The translations under genes and the position numbers were made by a program. DNA of 36,447 bases from Aquimarina agarilytica ZC1 (lineage in GTDB: Bacteria > Bacteroidota > Bacteroidia > Flavobacteriales > Flavobacteriaceae): NCBI RefSeq assembly GCF_000255455.1, contig NZ_JH621281.1, forward strand, positions 1 through 36,447, read 5' to 3'. The notes under the pieces are model-generated. The model searched no databases and had not been told where the DNA came from. It saw nothing but the letters and a program-made list of their open reading frames with translations. Below, one piece after another: positions 1-8,523 of the stretch (positions are counted from its first letter, which is position 1; each line of letters opens with the position of its first letter).

Positions 1-17
1 AAAATAGTAATAATTAA

Positions 18-31
18 CGAGGCAAGCCTCG
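18..31 (-). terminator. Short GC-rich hairpin after the polysaccharide operon (possible terminator)
   Basis: The minus strand has a 5-bp CGAGG/CCTCG stem closed by a CTTG tetraloop. It is followed by TTAATTATT, which is only moderately T-rich. It lies about 28 bases past the stop of the last operon gene, so it could end that transcript. A second palindrome (AGGT-N5-ACCT) overlaps it at 32-44. This GC-rich patch stands out from its AT-rich surroundings and could instead belong to an element cut off by the window edge. Confidence 0.3.
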
Positions 32-58
32 AGGTATTAAACCTGATAGCGAATAAAA

Positions 59-1222
59 TTACAAACCATTAAATAGAAAATCAAAATCATCATCATCATA
101 TCTTAATACTTTTACTCCTTCACTTTCATACTCATCAGCTAATGTTGACACATAAGAAATGGCAAAATCTACTTTTGGGAAATCTTTTTGGTCTAAGATC
201 ATAAAATCATTTTCTTTCAAAAGATTTGTATATACCGTAATATCTTTATCTACTGGATGAGGCTTTATATAAAGATTTAGATTTCTCTTTCCCAAATCAT
301 TAATAATTTTATTTTCTTTTTCAAAAAAGAATTTATTACAAATAAGTAATACATTTTTCAATCCATTATTTAATAATTTATTATTTGACGAAAATTTAAT
401 TGATGATCTGTAGTATGCTTTAGGCTTATTTGTCAAAAGACTTTTCTCACATATAAATCTCTGTTTTTCATTTATATAATATGCAATATCAACATCTCCT
501 ATTTTTTTTATCTTCATATTTTCATATAAGATTCCATGTTGTATTAGGCATTTATTTTTTTTTATATATCTTGATAGATAAGCCCATCTATCCAAAAGAC
601 TCACAAAATAATAATCATTAGAAGTGTCACTTCTTTTTAAATAAAAAAAAGACAAAAAATATTCAAAAGAAGTATAAGATCTAAACATAAGATCCCTGTT
701 TCCATATTTTTTTTTCATGATAAAAGACACTTTGATTGCATAAATAAATGAATAGAATAACTCACTATAATTTATTCCACTAAACATATTCACTTTTTCA
801 AAACCATTGTAATCAGATTTTATAGATGGGAGTTTGACAATTACAACATTATCGATGTCTATATTTGCACTTTTCAAAATATTTACAAATCTATCATTAG
901 CTAAATTTAATCCTAACATGATATATTTATTAGAAATAGATTTTCTTTCCGAAAAAACATATTGAAATGTATAAATGAAAAATTTAACAAACAATATTAT
1001 AATGTAGATTATTACCTCAAACTTAGAAAGTATTAGAGAAAAAAATGAAAAAAAATGAAAAAACTTACTAGGTACATTTAGATACCTAGCTACTTGTTTA
1101 ATTTTAAACTCTTTGTATGATTTTCTATTTTTTTTATCAATGCAAAATTCAGAATTAGCATTAAATTCATTTAAATATGCAAACAAATATCCTTTTAGGA
1201 CTGTATCTAATTTATTATTCAT
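59..1222 (-). CDS. Putative glycosyltransferase, sialyltransferase-like (candidate nonulosonate transferase)
   Basis: This 387-residue protein is the last gene of the legionaminic acid operon, and its start overlaps the end of wzy by 4 bp (ATGA). I do not recognise an exact family. Visible features are a hydrophobic stretch at about residues 62-90, a QHG motif at 228-230, a KPHP motif at 320-323, and a Ser/Thr turn (VST, 358-360) followed by an acidic segment. An HP motif followed by a Ser-rich turn is a known signature of bacterial sialyltransferases and polysialyltransferases, and similar KPHP motifs occur in CDP-glycerol-type transferases. Because the operon makes CMP-legionaminic acid and no other glycosyltransferase is present, I infer that this protein transfers that sugar or a partner sugar. 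It could equally be another GT-B enzyme. Its composition is extremely rich in Lys, Asn, Ile and Phe, like its neighbours. Confidence 0.6.
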   Translation of the reverse strand: MNNKLDTVLKGYLFAYLNEFNANSEFCIDKKNRKSYKEFKIKQVARYLNVPSKFFHFFSFFSLILSKFEVIIYIIILFVKFFIYTFQYVFSERKSISNKYIMLGLNLANDRFVNILKSANIDIDNVVIVKLPSIKSDYNGFEKVNMFSGINYSELFYSFIYAIKVSFIMKKKYGNRDLMFRSYTSFEYFLSFFYLKRSDTSNDYYFVSLLDRWAYLSRYIKKNKCLIQHGILYENMKIKKIGDVDIAYYINEKQRFICEKSLLTNKPKAYYRSSIKFSSNNKLLNNGLKNVLLICNKFFFEKENKIINDLGKRNLNLYIKPHPVDKDITVYTNLLKENDFMILDQKDFPKVDFAISYVSTLADEYESEGVKVLRYDDDDFDFLFNGL

Positions 1223-2463
1223 TTTTTTTTTAAAAGGTATGCTGTTCGTATAAGAAAGAAAAAAATTAAGTTTACATATAATAACTCAAATCCACAATAA
1301 AAAATTGAAACAACAGAAATAACTAATAATAAAACTAGAATAAATAAACTTTCAATAGAAACATATTTCCTTTTTCTCAGCTGACTAGTAATATACAAAT
1401 GAAACAAAACACTTAACAAAAATGTGACTATATATCCAAAATTATAAACTGTATGACATGTATACCCATAAAATAGATGTGCTTCACCGTCAAATGACTT
1501 ATTTACTCTTTCTTTTGATTTTTCTGCATTCCAAGTAATAATATTAAAAAAATTCAAATATTGGTAAACAAGTCGCAGAAACCCTTCTCCATAAAGAATT
1601 TTTTCTGGAGTATATTTTTCAAGACGATTTACACCATTATAATAGCCTTGCGCAGTATAATCCGCTATACTATAAATAATTGGATCCTTAACTCTTGAAT
1701 TTCGAGGAATACGGTCTTTATAATAATCCATTTCTGAAAACCTTGTTACCGTTATCGATATAAATAGAAAAACAATTAACGAAATTACTATTTTTATGTA
1801 TCTTAAAATTTTTTGATTCAATTTTTTAGGTAATATATCTTTCAAAAGAAAGAAAGAACCTATAAAAACCAATACATAAGTAAATATCTGAGCTCTTGAA
1901 TAAAAAGCTATTCCAGCTATCATCGAAGAAGAGGACAAAAGCAATGCCCACCTAGATTTTTTAAATTCTAATTTAGATAAGTAGTAGAAAAAAAATGGAA
2001 ATGCAAGATAACCTGAATTTTGAGTTGTATAAGAATACCTAAAGAAATTAGCAAAATAAGGTATACTTTCATATAAATCTTTATATGCTCCTTCTGCTTT
2101 AAAAGCAGATGGACTTGGAATGTAAGTCCTAATGATAACTAACATTACTATACTTAATATCAGATTAAAAAACAACACCTTATATAAAATTTTTTTAAAA
2201 AAAAAGACAAACTTCTCATCCTTTAAATACAAAAACTCAAATCTAGCATGACGCCATGGGCTAATTATTAAAAATAAATTTATGTTTATAAAAAAAATAT
2301 TAAATATAGTAAATGTAGAATCATAATCTATTTTAGCTCCAACTAAAAATTGAGATCCAAAAGAAATTATTTGCAAAAAAACTAAAATTAAATAAAGTTT
2401 TTTATCTCCACGACTTAAGAATAAAAAGAATAAAAAGAATACTAATTGTACTACTAACCCCAT
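1219..2463 (-). CDS. wzy: O-antigen/capsule repeat-unit polymerase (Wzy-like membrane protein)
   Basis: This 414-residue protein is strongly hydrophobic from end to end, with roughly ten to twelve predicted membrane segments. It has one long polar loop at about residues 240-340, carrying several Arg, Tyr and Asp residues, before the last membrane segments. That arrangement is typical of Wzy polymerases, which join lipid-linked oligosaccharide units in the periplasm. Sequence conservation in this family is very low, so the call rests on topology, size and position between a Wzx flippase and a glycosyltransferase. The start lies 5 bp after the wzx stop and the end overlaps the next gene by 4 bp, so the three are probably translated together. 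An O-antigen ligase is the main alternative, but the gene's place inside the biosynthesis operon favours polymerase. Confidence 0.7.
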   Translation of the reverse strand: MGLVVQLVFFLFFLFLSRGDKKLYLILVFLQIISFGSQFLVGAKIDYDSTFTIFNIFFININLFLIISPWRHARFEFLYLKDEKFVFFFKKILYKVLFFNLILSIVMLVIIRTYIPSPSAFKAEGAYKDLYESIPYFANFFRYSYTTQNSGYLAFPFFFYYLSKLEFKKSRWALLLSSSSMIAGIAFYSRAQIFTYVLVFIGSFFLLKDILPKKLNQKILRYIKIVISLIVFLFISITVTRFSEMDYYKDRIPRNSRVKDPIIYSIADYTAQGYYNGVNRLEKYTPEKILYGEGFLRLVYQYLNFFNIITWNAEKSKERVNKSFDGEAHLFYGYTCHTVYNFGYIVTFLLSVLFHLYITSQLRKRKYVSIESLFILVLLLVISVVSIFYCGFELLYVNLIFFFLIRTAYLLKKK

Positions 2464-2468
2464 AAAAT

Positions 2469-3899
2469 CTACTTCTTAAAAATCAGATTTTTTAAAAAAA
2501 CATACTCCTTTGACTTTAAAATAATCACAGAGGACACATACATCAAAGTTCCAACAAGTGAACTAATCATTAACTTTTGAAAATTATTGAAAAACAAAGA
2601 TGATGTATAAACTACAATCAATAATAACAAAATATTTAAAAAAATATTTAATGATATAAATTTAATTTGCTCATAAATCTTAATGTTTAAATATTTTTTG
2701 GTTAATAACATCGACAATATTGCATCTAAAAAATAATATAAAATAATACCATAACAAACAACAATAATATTATAATTCATAGTGAAAAATAATATAGTTA
2801 AACCAACAACTTTCTTAAAAAAATTAATTCGAACTAATTCCTTTGTCTTATCCAACACCTTTAAATATGAATTATTTATGTAAATAATAGGAATAAACAA
2901 ATATGCTATAGAAATAAGTTTTAAAATCTCTAACCCACCAATCCATTTTTCAGTCAATAAAAATAGTATAATTGGTTCTCCCAAACCTATAATAAATGTA
3001 AGGATCGGAAAAGCAATTAATGTTGATAATCTTAATAAAATTTCATATTTTTCTTTTAAATAATCTTTATTATTTTTCCCTTTAGACAAAATAGGAAAAA
3101 ATACACTTTCTACGGCATACATAAAATTAGTTGTTGTAAAAAAAACAACAGTCTGCATCCTATTATAATAACCTAAAGTTTTTGCTGAAAAAACTTTACC
3201 TATTACTAAAGAGTATATATTATCATAAAACACTTGAATAAAATTATTAATCAAAATCTTTGTAGAATAAGGCAATATTTCTTTCAATTCTAAAAAAGAA
3301 AAAACAAAACGAGGCTTCCAACCTGACAAAGTCCAAAAAACAATTGCTTGAATAAGATTTATTGATAGTGTTTGAATAACAATAGACCAAACACCATAAC
3401 CATTATAAGCTAAAAACAATCCAATTGTTGCTCCTAACATTGAAGAAAAAAAAGTTACCAATGCAGGGAATTTAAAATCTAGATTAATTGTAAAGAGGAT
3501 TCTTTGTATGTAAGTAAATGAATAAACAATAATATTAAGCCCCACTACCTTTGTCAAAATACTTAATCTCTCTATTTCATAAAAGTTTGCAATAAAATTT
3601 GAAAAAAAATACAATAATGAATAGAGGAATACAGATATTAAAAAGTTAGAATAAAAAACAGTTGAATATAATGATTCAGTATTATTAACTCTAAAAATCA
3701 ATGCTTCGGAAAAACCTGATGCTACAAGTAAACTAGCAATCTGAATAAAGGTTGTTATAATTGCAACCTCACCGAAATCTTGAGGAGTAATTAATCTTGC
3801 TATAATTAAAGTAGAAATAATTTGAAGCATACTTGGCACATAACGTCCTAACATACTCCAAAGAGTCATATTTACAGAACTCTGTTTTGCTTTTGTCAT
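2469..3899 (-). CDS. wzx: Wzx-type oligosaccharide flippase (MOP superfamily)
   Basis: This 476-residue integral membrane protein has about twelve to fourteen hydrophobic helices. Its N-terminus matches the polysaccharide-transport branch of the MOP exporters: a short polar lead, then a WSMLGRYVPSMLQII-type first helix, a LITPQDFGEVAI segment (about residues 36-47) and a GYYNRMQ segment near residue 243. Such proteins flip undecaprenyl-linked sugar units from the cytoplasm to the periplasm. It lies 40 bp after the SDR gene, the widest gap in the operon, and 5 bp before wzy. Family membership is clear from the sequence; the substrate, a legionaminic-acid-containing unit, is inferred from the operon. 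Confidence 0.85.
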   Translation of the reverse strand: MTKAKQSSVNMTLWSMLGRYVPSMLQIISTLIIARLITPQDFGEVAIITTFIQIASLLVASGFSEALIFRVNNTESLYSTVFYSNFLISVFLYSLLYFFSNFIANFYEIERLSILTKVVGLNIIVYSFTYIQRILFTINLDFKFPALVTFFSSMLGATIGLFLAYNGYGVWSIVIQTLSINLIQAIVFWTLSGWKPRFVFSFLELKEILPYSTKILINNFIQVFYDNIYSLVIGKVFSAKTLGYYNRMQTVVFFTTTNFMYAVESVFFPILSKGKNNKDYLKEKYEILLRLSTLIAFPILTFIIGLGEPIILFLLTEKWIGGLEILKLISIAYLFIPIIYINNSYLKVLDKTKELVRINFFKKVVGLTILFFTMNYNIIVVCYGIILYYFLDAILSMLLTKKYLNIKIYEQIKFISLNIFLNILLLLIVVYTSSLFFNNFQKLMISSLVGTLMYVSSVIILKSKEYVFLKNLIFKK

Positions 3900-3939
3900 A
3901 TTTTTTTTTAGGTAATGTTAAATACTACTCTACTAATAG

Positions 3940-4683
3940 TCATATTGCAGTCCAACCTCCATCTACCATCAAATTATGACCTGTTATAAAAGAAGCTTCT
4001 TCTGATAACAAGAAGACTGTCGGCCATGCTATTTCTTCAGGTCTCCCAAGTCTACCTAATAAAGATTTTTTACTGTATTTTTCAATAAAGCTTGGATGCT
4101 GTTGATTTTCATACAAAATACCTCCAGGAGACAAAGAATTCACCCTAATATTAAATTTCCCGTAATAAGATGCCAAATATCTTGTAAAGTTAATTATACC
4201 TCCTTTAATAGCAGAATATGCCGCAGGAGAAGTACCATCATAGTCTTCATAAATAGAAAAATCATTACCGACCACACCATAAATAGAACCAATGTTAACA
4301 ATAGAACCAGATTGCTGAGTTTTCATGATTTCTAATACTTTTTGACAAACATAGAATACCATATTCAATTGCATATCTATGTTTTCTCTCCATGATGATA
4401 ATTTGATATTTTCAAATCTTTCTCCCCAATCTTCAGTTCTAGGATATGCTAAATTCACCAAACCATCTATTCTTCCATATTCATTCATAGTAAATGATAT
4501 CAACTTATCAATTTCCTTTTCTTTTGTAACATCAAATGTTAAAATATTATTCATTTCATCTTCAAAAATATCTACAGCTACAACTTTTGCCCCAGATTTT
4601 TTTAAAGAAACTTGTGTTTCTTTTCCTAATAAGCCTTTTGCTCCTGTTAATATAATTACTTTGTCTTTTAATCTTTTAGACAT
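3940..4683 (-). CDS. SDR-family oxidoreductase, PtmA-like
   Basis: This is a 247-residue classical short-chain dehydrogenase. The nucleotide-binding motif TGAKGLLG is at residues 13-20, the catalytic Ser at 133, and the YxxxK pair is Tyr156 and Lys160. The C-terminal MVDGGW motif is also typical. The start codon overlaps the end of the preceding oxidoreductase gene by 16 bp. In the Campylobacter flagellin-glycosylation locus an SDR gene (ptmA) sits in the same neighbourhood of neuB, neuC, ptmE and ptmB homologues, so this is probably the counterpart. The reaction of PtmA in legionaminic acid metabolism is not securely known to me. A role in making or modifying a precursor or derivative is inferred from position only. 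Confidence 0.8.
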   Translation of the reverse strand: MSKRLKDKVIILTGAKGLLGKETQVSLKKSGAKVVAVDIFEDEMNNILTFDVTKEKEIDKLISFTMNEYGRIDGLVNLAYPRTEDWGERFENIKLSSWRENIDMQLNMVFYVCQKVLEIMKTQQSGSIVNIGSIYGVVGNDFSIYEDYDGTSPAAYSAIKGGIINFTRYLASYYGKFNIRVNSLSPGGILYENQQHPSFIEKYSKKSLLGRLGRPEEIAWPTVFLLSEEASFITGHNLMVDGGWTAI

Positions 4684-5573
4684 AATTCTAATACTTTATA
4701 CCCTTCTTTTATATCATTAAATTTTTCACCAATAAGAATTTTTTCAATAAAAAAATTCATTTGAAAATCGTACATTTCTTGTACTGTTTGTTCAAAATCG
4801 AACATTTTCTCACCATTCACATAAATTATATTATTTAATAAATCTAACAAATAAGTCTCTTTATTGGTTACAATTTCAAAAGTCCTTTTAGCATCTCTAC
4901 GATAATAATTCAATACTATATTTGCACAAAAATCATTAAAGCTAAATAAGTAATTTGCATAATCTATTGCTGTAATATTTAATGATGAATCACTTTTAAA
5001 AGTTTTATTTACCTCTAATGGCTCTCCAAAAAACCAATATAAATAATCTAATTCATGAATCAAATCAATATGAACGCCTCCTCCTTTTTCTGCATTAGCA
5101 CTATAACTTTCCCTAAAATTTATAGTAGGTCTCCAATCTGGCAAATAAGAACCACAATAAACATTCACCTCCTCAATACATTTATCTTCCAACAAACTTC
5201 TCATCTTAACCAAGCCTTTATGAAATCTCAAATTACATGCAATATATGTTGAATTATTTTTACTAATTATTTCAACTAATTCAGATTCATTTTTTCCTAT
5301 CAAATTAAACAAAGGCTTTTCTATAAAAAGAGGTAAATTAAAACCATATATTCTCTTTAATGTTTGATAATGAATATTAGTCGGATTAGAAACTATTATA
5401 AAATCAGGTTTTACCTCCTCAATTTCTTCAAAAGAGTAGATATGTTTTATATCATTTTCTTCTTCAATAATTGATCGCCTTAAAGCATATATCTCCACCT
5501 CAGAACTTATTTGTCCCAAAGCTGCTATGTGTTTTTTAGCTATTGAGCCTAATCCTATTATTAAAACTTTCAT
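4668..5573 (-). CDS. Gfo/Idh/MocA-family NAD(P)-dependent oxidoreductase
   Basis: The 301-residue protein has an N-terminal Rossmann motif (IIGLGSIAKKH, residues 5-15) and the family's EKP motif at residues 85-87, where the Lys normally takes part in catalysis. A C-terminal alpha/beta domain starts near residue 120 and includes GGGVHIDLIHELDYL. Members usually oxidise or reduce sugar or inositol hydroxyls. It overlaps legF upstream by 4 bp and the SDR gene downstream by 16 bp, so it belongs to the same translation-coupled set. Its position corresponds to the ptmF/ptmA part of the Campylobacter legionaminic acid locus. The exact substrate cannot be read from the sequence. Confidence 0.8.
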   Translation of the reverse strand: MKVLIIGLGSIAKKHIAALGQISSEVEIYALRRSIIEEENDIKHIYSFEEIEEVKPDFIIVSNPTNIHYQTLKRIYGFNLPLFIEKPLFNLIGKNESELVEIISKNNSTYIACNLRFHKGLVKMRSLLEDKCIEEVNVYCGSYLPDWRPTINFRESYSANAEKGGGVHIDLIHELDYLYWFFGEPLEVNKTFKSDSSLNITAIDYANYLFSFNDFCANIVLNYYRRDAKRTFEIVTNKETYLLDLLNNIIYVNGEKMFDFEQTVQEMYDFQMNFFIEKILIGEKFNDIKEGYKVLELCLKD

Positions 5574-6301
5574 AGTTCAATACCTAACTTATTATTTTCT
5601 ATCAGGTATTCCATAAAATCAAAATCTATAGGGTTATCTAAATCAAAACAAATATGATCCATTTCATAGATTAATGATTTTTCTGTTATTACCGATTTTA
5701 ATTTTTGTTTAAAGAAAGTCTTATTATAAATATAAAATGAAGCGTTCATTTCATAAACATCTGGAGCAGATTGTCTAGTTAAAAAATTTCCTTTTTTACA
5801 TAAACTATAGTAACCATTATCTAATTTTTCAACCATATTAAAATAGGGGTTTTTATGAGCCACATTTACAGAGAAAATATTAAAGGCTTCATCATCCGAT
5901 ATAATTATAGCAAACGCCTTCTTTAAATCTTCAATAGTTCTTAAAGGAGATGAAACATCTAAATCAAGCACATAATCATATATTATATTTTTATTTTTTT
6001 CCATGTGATCTCTCACATCGATTATTGCATCTAACTTACCTGATTTATCTGTGGCTAATTTAGCAGGGCGAATATATTCTAAATACAAATCTTCTATTTG
6101 AAACCTTCTGACAACTTCCTTAATTTCATCAGAGTCTGTAGATAAAACAATATCAATGATATCTGAAGGTCTTTCTTTTTTTAATTTTTCAGCTAAATTT
6201 AAAGAGTAATAAATTAAAGGTTTACCTGCTATTTCTTTTATATTTTTCCTTGGAATACCTTTAGAACCGCCTCTAGCACAAATTGTAATTAATATATTCA
6301 T
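5570..6301 (-). CDS. legF: CMP-legionaminic acid synthetase (acylneuraminate cytidylyltransferase)
   Basis: This 243-residue protein activates the nonulosonic acid with CTP, giving the CMP-sugar used by glycosyltransferases. The CTP-binding motif ARGGSKGIPRKN (about residues 9-20) is the signature of CMP-sialate synthetases and lies at the usual N-terminal place. Later Asp residues (LDLDVSSPLR, about residues 112-121) fit the metal and substrate site. The length is normal for the short bacterial NeuA/LegF form, with no fused esterase domain. It sits 2 bp after ptmE. The preference for legionaminic over neuraminic acid is inferred from the complete Leg gene set next to it. An older name for this position in Campylobacter is ptmB. 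Confidence 0.9.
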   Translation of the reverse strand: MNILITICARGGSKGIPRKNIKEIAGKPLIYYSLNLAEKLKKERPSDIIDIVLSTDSDEIKEVVRRFQIEDLYLEYIRPAKLATDKSGKLDAIIDVRDHMEKNKNIIYDYVLDLDVSSPLRTIEDLKKAFAIIISDDEAFNIFSVNVAHKNPYFNMVEKLDNGYYSLCKKGNFLTRQSAPDVYEMNASFYIYNKTFFKQKLKSVITEKSLIYEMDHICFDLDNPIDFDFMEYLIENNKLGIEL

Positions 6302-6303
6302 TT

Positions 6304-7353
6304 CTAATTTGCTTCAATATGCTTTATAAATTCTTGAGCTTGCTTATAATCTATAGGTTTACCAATATCAATCCAATAACCCATAATCGGATCATAAATT
6401 AATTCTCCTCCCTTTTCAACTAAGTCATCCATCAAATCAGTTATATCATAGAAACATTTTTTAGGCATTTTTTGTATTAACTCTCGCTTAAGAATATAAA
6501 CACCTGCATTAGAATGATATATATAACTAGGCTTTTCCTTAAAAGCTTTAACTTTATTTTCTTCGGTTTCAAAAACAGCATAAGGCACATCCACTTTATA
6601 TTCCGTAGAAGCTACAACCATATCTGCATTTTCTTTTATCAATTTTGTATACATCGATTCGAAATCAACATTTGTTAACAAATCACTATTCATTAACAAA
6701 ACATGATCTGTATTGAAATGATCTACCAAACCTAAAGCCCCAGCTGTACCCAATGGTTCATCTTCCCATATATACTCTATAGAAATCCCCTTATCACTTC
6801 CATCTCCAAAATATTCTTGAATTTGATTCCCTAAATATTTTAATGATATATATATTTTTTTTATACCAAAATTAATTAGCCTATCAATGTTATGCTCAAT
6901 TATTGGCTTACCTCCCAAGGGCAACATTGGCTTAGGAACAGTATCCGTTAGCGGGCTCAATCTTTTTCCTCTACCGCCTGCCATAACCATACACTCCAAT
7001 GGTAATTTAGCATTAACTTTATCCAAGTCAATAATATCAATAAGTTGATGAGATTTATTTAAAATTGGTAGAATTTTTATATCCTTATTTTTATATTTCC
7101 CTAAAAACAAATAATCATCACTACTGTATTCATATAAAAAATCTGTATTACAAATTTGCTCTACTGATTTATCTACCCTTTGATCCATCGCTATTGATCG
7201 ACGAATATCTCCATCTGTAATAGATCCTAATATTTTCCCTTCTCTATCTTGAACAAACAAAATTAAACGACTAATTCCTTTTAATTCATTTAGTTTATTA
7301 AGGGCATCAACTATCGTTTCATTATAGTTAATTAGTAATTTTTTTATTATCAT
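6304..7353 (-). CDS. ptmE: CBS-domain nucleotidyltransferase, glucosamine-1-phosphate guanylyltransferase (PtmE/LegX)
   Basis: The 349-residue protein has two parts. Residues 1 to about 115 form a pair of CBS repeats (GSITDGDIRR near 43-52). Residues 120-349 form a sugar-phosphate nucleotidyltransferase with the MAGGRGKRLSPLTD motif at 124-137 and the KPMLPLGGKP motif at 141-150. This fusion is characteristic of PtmE, which in Campylobacter makes the GDP-amino sugar that feeds legionaminic acid synthesis. Its presence indicates the GDP route rather than the UDP route used for pseudaminic and neuraminic acids. It lies 3 bp after legG and 2 bp before legF. The CBS pair suggests control by an adenine nucleotide, which is a family inference. 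Confidence 0.88.
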   Translation of the reverse strand: MIIKKLLINYNETIVDALNKLNELKGISRLILFVQDREGKILGSITDGDIRRSIAMDQRVDKSVEQICNTDFLYEYSSDDYLFLGKYKNKDIKILPILNKSHQLIDIIDLDKVNAKLPLECMVMAGGRGKRLSPLTDTVPKPMLPLGGKPIIEHNIDRLINFGIKKIYISLKYLGNQIQEYFGDGSDKGISIEYIWEDEPLGTAGALGLVDHFNTDHVLLMNSDLLTNVDFESMYTKLIKENADMVVASTEYKVDVPYAVFETEENKVKAFKEKPSYIYHSNAGVYILKRELIQKMPKKCFYDITDLMDDLVEKGGELIYDPIMGYWIDIGKPIDYKQAQEFIKHIEAN

Positions 7354-7356
7354 AAT

Positions 7357-8523
7357 TTAATATTCAAAATCAATATTATAAAACTGCTTTTTCAAATTAA
7401 ATGAATCAATACCTTTTAAAATATTAATTATTTTTTGAGTAGTATTCCCTGATCCATAAACTTGATCTTGAGCTTCAATTTTATTTTTAAATTCCAAAGA
7501 GAAAGATTTTTTTAGTGCCAATTTAATTTCTTCATATGAATTATTTACATCTAAAACACTCAAAGGACTTATTCTTCCTTTTTGTCTATCACCTATATTT
7601 ATTGTTGGAATATTAAAATAAGGTACTTCTATTATTCCACTTGAGGAATTCCCCACAACAACATCAACATATTTTAGTGCGGATAAATATCTCATTTGCC
7701 CTAAAGACTTAAAAGAAACTGCTTTTTGTTCATTTTTTTTAACATAATCTTCAATCATAGTATTTATTATACGACCATTTTTATCCGAATTAGCATGTGT
7801 AAAAATCAGCAATGTATCATCATATTCATCTAAAGCTCTTAAAATATTAGTAAATGTATGCATTGGATTCTCAATTTCCAATGTAACTGGATGATAAGTA
7901 ATTAAACAGTTTTTCTTTTTTAATCCTTTTTTAATTGATTTTTCAAATTCTTGTTTTGAATATAAATCTAATCCTTTTATTGAATCTAAACCTATAGCTC
8001 CTACATCAAATACATTATTTGGTGATTCCCCTAATTGAATCACTCTTTTTTTATAGATTTCTGTTGATGTAAAATGTAAATGACTAAACTTAGTAATCGA
8101 ATGCCTAATACCTTCATCATATGCTCCTTCTGTAGTTTCTCCTCCATGCAAATGAGCTATTGGTATATTTGCGGATGTTGCAGCTATAACAGCCGCCAAA
8201 ATCTCCGTTCTATCTCCTAAAACAACTAAAATTTCGGGCTTCAGATTTTCAAAAGCATCCGCAAATCCTGAGATTGCTATTGCAATAGATTTAGATACTC
8301 CGACTGAAGAATCGGAAGACAACAAACATTCTATTTTACTAACTATTGGAAAACCATCATTTTCAATTTCTCTGATAGTATATCCAAATTCATTAGAAAG
8401 GTGCATTCCTGTTACTATTAGCTGTAATTCCAATTTAGCATCTAAAAAAATAGACTTTATCAAAGGCTTCAACAATCCGTATTCCGCTCTAGTACCCGTT
8501 ACTATCGTAATCTTTCTTGTCAT
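7357..8523 (-). CDS. legG: Hydrolysing NDP-sugar 2-epimerase (LegG/NeuC family)
   Basis: This 388-residue protein removes the nucleotide and inverts C2 of its NDP-sugar, giving the 6-deoxy-mannosamine-type sugar used by LegI. Family motifs are visible: TGTRAEYGLLKPL at residues 9-21, LGDRTEILAA near 101-110, the HLHGGE motif near 123-128, and the C-terminal GNSSSGIIEVPYF segment that binds the nucleotide phosphates. Length matches NeuC (about 380 residues). Its start shares one base with the legI stop (TAATG), a sign of translational coupling. In this cluster the substrate should be GDP-2,4-diacetamido-2,4,6-trideoxyglucose. It could act on UDP-GlcNAc (NeuC), but LegB, LegC and LegH nearby argue against that. 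Confidence 0.9.
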   Translation of the reverse strand: MTRKITIVTGTRAEYGLLKPLIKSIFLDAKLELQLIVTGMHLSNEFGYTIREIENDGFPIVSKIECLLSSDSSVGVSKSIAIAISGFADAFENLKPEILVVLGDRTEILAAVIAATSANIPIAHLHGGETTEGAYDEGIRHSITKFSHLHFTSTEIYKKRVIQLGESPNNVFDVGAIGLDSIKGLDLYSKQEFEKSIKKGLKKKNCLITYHPVTLEIENPMHTFTNILRALDEYDDTLLIFTHANSDKNGRIINTMIEDYVKKNEQKAVSFKSLGQMRYLSALKYVDVVVGNSSSGIIEVPYFNIPTINIGDRQKGRISPLSVLDVNNSYEEIKLALKKSFSLEFKNKIEAQDQVYGSGNTTQKIINILKGIDSFNLKKQFYNIDFEY

